Of a stretch of 9,893 bases of DNA, positions 5,251 through 9,893 are shown piece by piece. The translations under genes were made by a program, and so were the position numbers. Positions within the stretch are counted from its first letter, which is position 1, and every line of letters starts with the position of its first letter. Origin of the DNA: Syntrophomonadaceae bacterium (lineage in GTDB: Bacteria; Bacillota; Syntrophomonadia; Syntrophomonadales; Syntrophomonadaceae); the NCBI GenBank assembly GCA_012522705.1, contig JAAYJY010000172.1:1-9893 (forward strand), written 5' to 3'. The notes below the pieces were generated by a model. The model ran no database searches and had not been told where the DNA came from. It saw nothing but the letters and a program-made list of their open reading frames with translations.

Positions 5251-6396
5251 CTATAACAGGAAGGTTTCGGCAAACATTTTCTTAATCTCCCTAAGCACTC
5301 CGCCTTTGGGCACATCTTTTGCCGAAACGATGTCAACTGTCTTTACAACATTGCCATCCTCAAGGACCTGCATCTCACCGACCTTCTGCCCCTTGCTCAC
5401 CGGGGCATCAACATATTCAATCAGTTGTTGGGTTTGGCTGAGGTTATCCTTTTCGCCTTTAAGGTATATGGAACCCACATCATCGAGCGCCACCGCTTCG
5501 ACTGAATCCTCGACTCCCTTGCCTACCTGCACTACTCCGCAGACACTATCCCGGGCAAAAAAAGACTTATAAGCATATTTGGAAAAACCATAATTGTATA
5601 ATTCCATAGAATCGCGGAAATGCCCTCTGACTTCAGGGGAAGCCATAACTACCGCTATCAGGCGCAGGCCATCTCTTTTTACCGTCGAGGTCAGACAGTA
5701 TTTGGCTTCGTTGGTCCAACCAGTTTTGAAACCGTCGGTCCCCTCATACCACCACAGCAGTTTGTTGGTGTTATAAAGGACGAATTTACCCTCGCGGAGG
5801 TTGTATTGTTTTATGGATGAATACTCGAGTATTCGGGGGTGCGCTAAGGCATGGCGGGCGATTATGGCCATATCGTGGGCGCTGGTGTAATGTCCTTCCG
5901 CCGGCAGACCGTAGGAGTTGATAAACTGGGTGTTCTGCAGTCCCAATTCGGTCGCCTTTTGATTCATCTTATCTACAAAACTCTGGTGGGTCCCCTCCAG
6001 ATGCTCAGCCACTGCCACACAGGCATCATTGGCCGAGCCTACCGCTATTGATATCAGCATATCCTCATAGGACATGGTTTCACCGGGGGCCAGGTAGATC
6101 TGGGATCCCCCCATCATCCAAGCGTTATCACTGGTGACCACATTGTCGGTAAGCTGAACCTGGCCGTCCTCCAATGCCTCCACCGCCAGAATCAAGGTCA
6201 TCAATTTAGTCATACTGGCCGGGGCCAGACGTTTATCCTGGTTGAATCCTTCCAGGATACTACCGGAATCAGCATCCATCAAGACATACGCATCGGCCTT
6301 AATGCTTTCCATCTTGGTCTGCGCCGTCCCCGTCCCCACCCACAACAACATTAGGAGAATCAAGACGAACGCCGCCGCTCTTTTTTCCACCCTCAT
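5251..6396 (-). CDS. dacF: D-alanyl-D-alanine carboxypeptidase DacF (sporulation penicillin-binding protein)
   Basis: Low-molecular-mass penicillin-binding protein (peptidase family S11) of 381 residues that trims the terminal D-alanine from peptidoglycan stem peptides. The order is: signal peptide at about 1-25 (basic MRVEKR, hydrophobic run, GTGTA); catalytic SxxK as SMTK (S61, K64); SxN as SAN (121-123); KTG (224-226) followed by WTNEAKYCL; a C-terminal S11 beta domain from about 275; and a short terminal segment (IKKMFAETFLL) that could lie on the membrane as an amphipathic helix. The ATG at 6396 is preceded by GAGGAGGT at 9 nt; an out-of-frame ATG lies 7 nt upstream. The place directly before spoIIA identifies it as dacF, which in Bacillus is read in the forespore and modifies spore cortex or germ wall. 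No terminator separates it from spoIIAA, so read-through is likely. Confidence 0.95.
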   Translation of the reverse strand: MRVEKRAAAFVLILLMLLWVGTGTAQTKMESIKADAYVLMDADSGSILEGFNQDKRLAPASMTKLMTLILAVEALEDGQVQLTDNVVTSDNAWMMGGSQIYLAPGETMSYEDMLISIAVGSANDACVAVAEHLEGTHQSFVDKMNQKATELGLQNTQFINSYGLPAEGHYTSAHDMAIIARHALAHPRILEYSSIKQYNLREGKFVLYNTNKLLWWYEGTDGFKTGWTNEAKYCLTSTVKRDGLRLIAVVMASPEVRGHFRDSMELYNYGFSKYAYKSFFARDSVCGVVQVGKGVEDSVEAVALDDVGSIYLKGEKDNLSQTQQLIEYVDAPVSKGQKVGEMQVLEDGNVVKTVDIVSAKDVPKGGVLREIKKMFAETFLL

Positions 6397-6578
6397 CCCG
6401 CATGTACCTCCTCAGAATGCAAATTTAATACATTATATTGAGGCGCATCCGGTATTATGTCATTAGAGGGTTATACGGGCTTTTTTATGTTACCTCCCTG
6501 TCGATAATAATTAGAAATCGGTGTCTATTATTTTAACAAATCAGCCCGGGTAATCCTGCTGAACCTCAAGCCCGTCGG
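6397..6578. other. AT-rich 182-nt gap between pdp and dacF, promoter not resolved
   Basis: The gap holds a possible terminator near pdp, then a very AT-rich stretch. On the minus strand a TATAAT lies at 6432-6437 with an ATGACA 20 nt upstream, too far apart for a convincing sigma-A promoter. GTATA and CATAATA, elements like those before spoVAC, also occur here but only 12 nt apart, so they do not make a sigma-G site. A dacF promoter is expected here but I cannot place it. No open reading frame with a credible start was found. Confidence 0.5.
6531..6562 (-). terminator. possible weak intrinsic terminator after pdp
   Basis: Reading the minus strand, TCAGC (6562-6558) and GCTGA (6545-6541) can pair, with a possible inner GG/CC, and are followed by TTTGTT. 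It sits 16 nt after the pdp stop, a sensible position, but the stem is short and the T tract interrupted. Confidence 0.33.
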
Positions 6579-7886
6579 TTAAAGCACGGTATCTATTATT
6601 AACGATTGAGCTGCGGGAGGCATATTTACCAGTCGGTAACTGTCTGCCAAACATTTTAGAGCGGTGGGCAGCAGTTGCTGGCGATTGGCGTATATGACCG
6701 CCATTACATCGCCTTCTTGAACCCAATCTCCTTTCTTTTTGTGAACCATTACCCCCACCGCAGGATCGATGGTATCACCGATCCTCTCTCGGCCGGCCCC
6801 CAACAACATTGCGGTCCGGCCAACCTGGAAAGCATCCACTACCCCCACGTAACCGTCCCGGTCAGCCCTGACTGGAACTTGAAATGCTGCCTGCGGCAAC
6901 CCATAGTGAGGATCCTTTTCGTCAAGCCGTCCACCTTGGGCAGCCACCATTTCGGTCAGCTTGTCATAACCGGCTCCGCCAGCCAGACACTTGCGAGTCT
7001 GTTGTCGGGCTGTCTCCACGTTGGAGTACCTGCCTGCCAACATAACCAGACGGGCGGTCAGCTCCACGCTCAATTCTTCCAGATCAGCCGGCCCATGACC
7101 GCTATGCAGCAAGCGCAGAGCTTCGTCCACTTCGAGAGCATTGCCCACCGCATAACCCAGAGGCTGGCTCATATCGCTGATCACTGCCACTACTTCCCGC
7201 CCCACGCCCTTGCCGATCTGTACCATTTCCCGGGCCAATTGCCGGGCTTCATCTATGTGCTTCATAAATGCCCCGCTGCCCACCTTTACATCCAACACGA
7301 TTCCCTCCGCCCCGGCCGCAATCTTTTTACTCATGATGCTGGAGGCGATGAGGGGAATACTATCCACAGTCGCAGTCACGTCCCGAATAGCATAGAGCCG
7401 CTTATCGGCCGGAACCAGATTGCCGGTCTGGGATACCACCGCTGCTTTGATCGAGTTGACCTGGGCTACGAATTGGGCATGGCTTCTCTCAGCCTGGAAA
7501 CCGGGGATGGACTCCAGTTTATCGATGGTTCCTCCGGTGTGTCCCAAGCCCCGCCCAGACATCTTGGCCACTGGAACCCCCATGGCGGCGGCCAGCGGAA
7601 TGACGACCAGGGTGGTCTTGTCCCCTACCCCGCCGGTACTGTGCTTGTCCACCTTCTTCCCGGCTATGGCCGACAGATCCATAACCTCCCCGGAATAGGC
7701 CATGGCCAGGGTCAAATCGCTGGTTTCCTGCTCGGTCATGCCCCGGAAATAGACCGCCATAGCCCAAGCGGCGATCTGGTAATCGGGTATGCGGCCATCG
7801 CTGATGCCCCTCACCAGAAATCCGATCTCTTCCGCCGACATGGCTTTCCCATCGCGTTTCTTCTGTATGATATCCTGCGTATTCAT
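6579..7886 (-). CDS. pdp: pyrimidine-nucleoside phosphorylase
   Basis: Enzyme of 435 residues that splits uridine, deoxyuridine and thymidine with phosphate into the base and (deoxy)ribose-1-phosphate. It contains the phosphate-binding KHSTGGVGDK (81-90) and the thymidine/pyrimidine phosphorylase signature KMSGRGLGHTGGTIDKLE (108-124 region). It also has RDVTATVDSIPLIASSIMSKK, carrying the base-contacting Arg, Ser and Lys, and the C-terminal alpha/beta domain from about 340. The ATG at 7886 follows AAGAGG at about 5 nt. The gene starts 9 nt after deoB, whose product isomerises the pentose-1-phosphate released here, so the two form a salvage operon. Pdp (broad) versus DeoA (thymidine-specific) cannot be fully separated by eye; the Firmicute-type sequence favours Pdp. 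Confidence 0.95.
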   Translation of the reverse strand: MNTQDIIQKKRDGKAMSAEEIGFLVRGISDGRIPDYQIAAWAMAVYFRGMTEQETSDLTLAMAYSGEVMDLSAIAGKKVDKHSTGGVGDKTTLVVIPLAAAMGVPVAKMSGRGLGHTGGTIDKLESIPGFQAERSHAQFVAQVNSIKAAVVSQTGNLVPADKRLYAIRDVTATVDSIPLIASSIMSKKIAAGAEGIVLDVKVGSGAFMKHIDEARQLAREMVQIGKGVGREVVAVISDMSQPLGYAVGNALEVDEALRLLHSGHGPADLEELSVELTARLVMLAGRYSNVETARQQTRKCLAGGAGYDKLTEMVAAQGGRLDEKDPHYGLPQAAFQVPVRADRDGYVGVVDAFQVGRTAMLLGAGRERIGDTIDPAVGVMVHKKKGDWVQEGDVMAVIYANRQQLLPTALKCLADSYRLVNMPPAAQSLIIDTVL

Positions 7887-7895
7887 GTTAGCCTC

Positions 7896-9062
7896 TTATC
7901 GTTTTATGGTGTTCCAAAAACTTTTTCCCGCCGTACTGGCCGGGACCTCCAAATAATCTGCTATGGTCTGTCCGGCATCGGCAAAGGTATCACGTCGGCC
8001 CAGATCGACTCCCGCTTTGATGCCCGCCCCCCAAACCAATAAGGGTACCATTTCTCGGGTATGGTCGGTCCCGGCCGTGGTCGGATCACAGCCATGATCG
8101 GCAGTTATTATCAATAGCTCGTCCTCAGTCATGCTCTCCAATAATCTCGGCAGCCAGGCATCGAACTCCTGCAATGCGTCCCGGTAGCCGTCAACATCGT
8201 TGCGATGCCCGTAGAGTTGATCGAAGTCGACCAAATTAGCGAAAACCAGTCCGGAGAAGTCTTCTTGCAGGACTCTCAATATCCGGTCCATACCATCTTC
8301 GTTGTTCTTGGTGGGATGGCTTTCATTTACGCCCCGGCCAGCAAATATATCCTTGATCTTGCCAACCCCTACCACCTTCTGACCAGCGGCGATGATGGCG
8401 TCCAGTATGTTGGGGGGTGGTTCCAGGGAGTAATCATGGCGATTGGGGGTGCGAATATAGTTCCCTTCAGTTCCAATGAAAGGACGGGCAATAACTCGCC
8501 CCACCCCGTGTTCACCCTGCAGCAGGTCGCGGGCCAGGCTGCAAATGCGATAGAGCTCTTCCAGGCCTACCACCTCTTCATGAGCGGCTATCTGGAACAC
8601 GCTGTCCGCTGAAGTGTAAACGATAGGATATCCGGTTTCAACGTGCTGCCGGCCCAGCCGGGCGATGATCTCAGTCCCAGACGCCACCACATTGCCCAGG
8701 GTTTTACGGCCGATAATGGTTTCGAATTCATCTATCAGACCCGGCGGAAATCCGTCGGGGTAAGTAGGGAAAGGGTCTTCCAATACCACCCCCATAAGCT
8801 CCCAGTGGCCGGTAGTGGTATCCTTCCCTTTCGACTTCTCGACCATTTTCCCGTATGCCCCCAGGGGGCTCTCCACCGGTTCTACTCCCGGCAGGGTATC
8901 AAGGTGGCCGAGGCCCAACTTCTGCATATTGGGCAGATGAAGTCGGCCTGCTTCCCCTATATGTTTCAGGGTATTGCACCCCTCATCTCCATATAGACAA
9001 CTATCTTCGGCGGCGCCGATCCCGACGCTATCAAGCACAATCAAAATGGCCCTCTTCCCCAT
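7896..9062 (-). CDS. deoB: phosphopentomutase
   Basis: Cytosolic Mn2+-dependent enzyme of the alkaline phosphatase superfamily that interconverts (deoxy)ribose-1-phosphate and -5-phosphate, linking nucleoside breakdown to central metabolism. The 388 residues match prokaryotic phosphopentomutases. D11 in LDSVGIG is a metal ligand. T82 in GKDTTTGHWE matches the phosphorylated Thr85 of the Bacillus cereus enzyme. YTSADSVFQIAAHEE, LVDFDQLYGHR and TADHGCDPTTAGTDHTRE hold the remaining metal-binding Asp and His residues. The start is firm: AAAGGAGG (9072-9079) lies 9 nt before the ATG. It follows xerD by 35 nt, the same order as ripX-drm in Bacillus. In Bacillus the next gene is a purine-nucleoside phosphorylase; here it is pdp. 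Confidence 0.97.
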   Translation of the reverse strand: MGKRAILIVLDSVGIGAAEDSCLYGDEGCNTLKHIGEAGRLHLPNMQKLGLGHLDTLPGVEPVESPLGAYGKMVEKSKGKDTTTGHWELMGVVLEDPFPTYPDGFPPGLIDEFETIIGRKTLGNVVASGTEIIARLGRQHVETGYPIVYTSADSVFQIAAHEEVVGLEELYRICSLARDLLQGEHGVGRVIARPFIGTEGNYIRTPNRHDYSLEPPPNILDAIIAAGQKVVGVGKIKDIFAGRGVNESHPTKNNEDGMDRILRVLQEDFSGLVFANLVDFDQLYGHRNDVDGYRDALQEFDAWLPRLLESMTEDELLIITADHGCDPTTAGTDHTREMVPLLVWGAGIKAGVDLGRRDTFADAGQTIADYLEVPASTAGKSFWNTIKR

Positions 9063-9097
9063 CAGTCTGTTCCTCCTTTATCAACCAGGCAGATATT

Positions 9098-9893
9098 TTA
9101 AGCTCGAGGATGGCATTGGTGATATACCTCGCGCAGACGACTCTTGGTCAGATGCGTATATATTTGGGTGGTGGAGATATCGGCGTGACCCAGCATCTCC
9201 TGCACGGATCGCAGGTCGGCCCCGTTCTCCAAAAGATGGGTGGCAAAGGAATGGCGCAGCATATGCGGAGTGAGATCCTTTCCGATCCCGGTCTGGCGGC
9301 CATACTGAGCCAAGATCTTGAAAAAACCCTGGCGGGTCATGGGACGGCCATGGGCATTCAGAAACAAGGTGCGTTGACCCACCTCTTTGACCAGCAGGGG
9401 ACGGGAGCGGGCCAAGTACCTTTGCACCCACCTTATCGAGGTCTGGTTTACGGGTATGATCCTTTCTTTACGCCCTTTGCCGATACAACGCAGGAAACCG
9501 GCCATGGCATTCAAATCTTCCAACCTGACCGCCAGGAGCTCAGAAACCCTTATGCCGGTACCGTATATCAACTCCAACATGGCACGGTCCCTGAGCCCCA
9601 GAGGAACTATTACTTGGGGCTGTTCCATTAGTTTGTCCACCTCTTGGATAGTCAACACCTGGGGCAGCTTGCGGCTTATTTTCGGAGTTTCCATATCCGT
9701 AGTGGGGTTCAGGGTGACCAATCTCTCGGCCGTTAAATATCTGAACAGTCCTTTGATGCTGGAGAAGGTACGGGCCACACTGGCAGGGGCCGCGTCACGA
9801 TCCATCTCCTCAGCCAGAAAGCCAGTTATATGTTTCCTTCTGACTTCCTCCCACGTAGTAACCCGGCATCCATCCCGCAGATAGCGGACAAAT
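9098..9893 (-). CDS. xerD: site-specific tyrosine recombinase XerD (5' end beyond window)
   Basis: Partial gene: the frame is open to the right edge and 264 C-terminal residues of an expected roughly 295 are visible. Together with XerC it resolves chromosome dimers at dif during division. The N-terminal SAM-like DNA-binding domain is mostly present (from FVRYL through SSIKGLFRYL). The catalytic domain has all six expected residues: R115 (GTGIRVSELL), K139 (CIGKGRKERIIP), H210 and R213 (HMLRHSFATHLL), H236 (LGHADISTT) and nucleophile Y245 (QIYTHLTK), in visible-residue numbering. Their spacing agrees with Escherichia coli XerD. Position directly before deoB matches Bacillus ripX/xerD, so a housekeeping recombinase is far likelier than an integrase. 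Confidence 0.94.
   Translation of the reverse strand, partial: FVRYLRDGCRVTTWEEVRRKHITGFLAEEMDRDAAPASVARTFSSIKGLFRYLTAERLVTLNPTTDMETPKISRKLPQVLTIQEVDKLMEQPQVIVPLGLRDRAMLELIYGTGIRVSELLAVRLEDLNAMAGFLRCIGKGRKERIIPVNQTSIRWVQRYLARSRPLLVKEVGQRTLFLNAHGRPMTRQGFFKILAQYGRQTGIGKDLTPHMLRHSFATHLLENGADLRSVQEMLGHADISTTQIYTHLTKSRLREVYHQCHPRA

Noticed and set aside
6432..6463. Sigma-A promoter before dacF (ATGACA, N20, TATAAT)
   Set aside because: The 20-nt spacer is well outside the usual 16-18 nt and the region is AT-rich enough for a chance TATAAT.
6475..6575. 8-bp inverted repeat ACGGGCTT/AAGCCCGT across the pdp-dacF gap
   Set aside because: The arms are 85 nt apart and the stem is short. Nothing else, such as a T tract in the right direction or an overlapping start site, gives it a role, so chance is plausible.
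6675..8042. Long open frame (455 codons) on the plus strand opposite pdp and the end of deoB
   Set aside because: It is fully antisense to two genes with clear family signatures, and its translation is rich in His, Pro and Gln with no recognisable domain. It is a shadow frame of GC-biased codons.
8855..9631. Plus-strand open frame of 258 codons opposite deoB and xerD
   Set aside because: It is antisense to xerD catalytic motifs and the deoB N-terminus, lacks family features, and crosses the deoB-xerD gap without a meaningful start signal.
9098..9893. Tyrosine recombinase as a sign of a phage or integrative element
   Set aside because: The conserved position before deoB and the XerD-like motif spacing point to the housekeeping dif recombinase. 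No attachment-site repeats, phage genes or transposase are present.

Overview
The window is a stretch of chromosome from an endospore-forming, Gram-positive bacterium, most likely a member of class Clostridia (Bacillota). The evidence is gene content and order: xerD - deoB - pyrimidine phosphorylase - dacF - spoIIAA - spoIIAB - sigF - (dodecin) - spoVAC - spoVAD - spoVAE. This follows the conserved ripX-drm-...-dacF-spoIIA-spoVA neighbourhood of Bacillus. The spoVA locus is reduced to AC/AD/AE, as is usual in Clostridia. The last two genes belong to a family tied to 2-hydroxyacyl-CoA dehydratase activases, which fits an anaerobe. No genus can be named from sequence alone. Every gene I can support is on the minus strand, so transcription runs from right to left, and gaps are short or absent.

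Right part (about 6580-9893): the 3' end of the tyrosine recombinase gene xerD (its 5' end lies outside the window), then phosphopentomutase (deoB) and pyrimidine-nucleoside phosphorylase (pdp). These form a chromosome-dimer-resolution and nucleoside-salvage block. No purine-nucleoside phosphorylase gene is present between deoB and dacF.

Middle part (about 3280-6400): dacF (sporulation D,D-carboxypeptidase), the spoIIA operon (anti-anti-sigma, anti-sigma/kinase, sigma-F) and a small dodecin-family gene, closed by a strong intrinsic terminator. This is the switch that starts forespore-specific transcription. Three regulatory details stand out. The spoIIAA gap holds a possible sigma-H promoter and a 9-bp inverted repeat that could hide the spoIIAA ribosome-binding site only in read-through RNA. 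A perfect 6-bp hairpin sits between an ideal Shine-Dalgarno sequence and the likely spoIIAB start. The dodecin gene has its own perfect match to a sigma-G promoter.

Left part (1 to about 3262): a second perfect sigma-G-type promoter precedes spoVAC, spoVAD and spoVAE, which encode the channel and binding proteins for dipicolinate uptake into the forespore. They are followed with almost no gap by two CoA-activase-related (DUF2229-type) genes joined by a 4-nt overlap; the second runs off the left edge. The architecture implies that the dodecin and the activase-related pair are co-opted into late forespore gene expression. That implication is my inference and is the most interesting aspect of the window.
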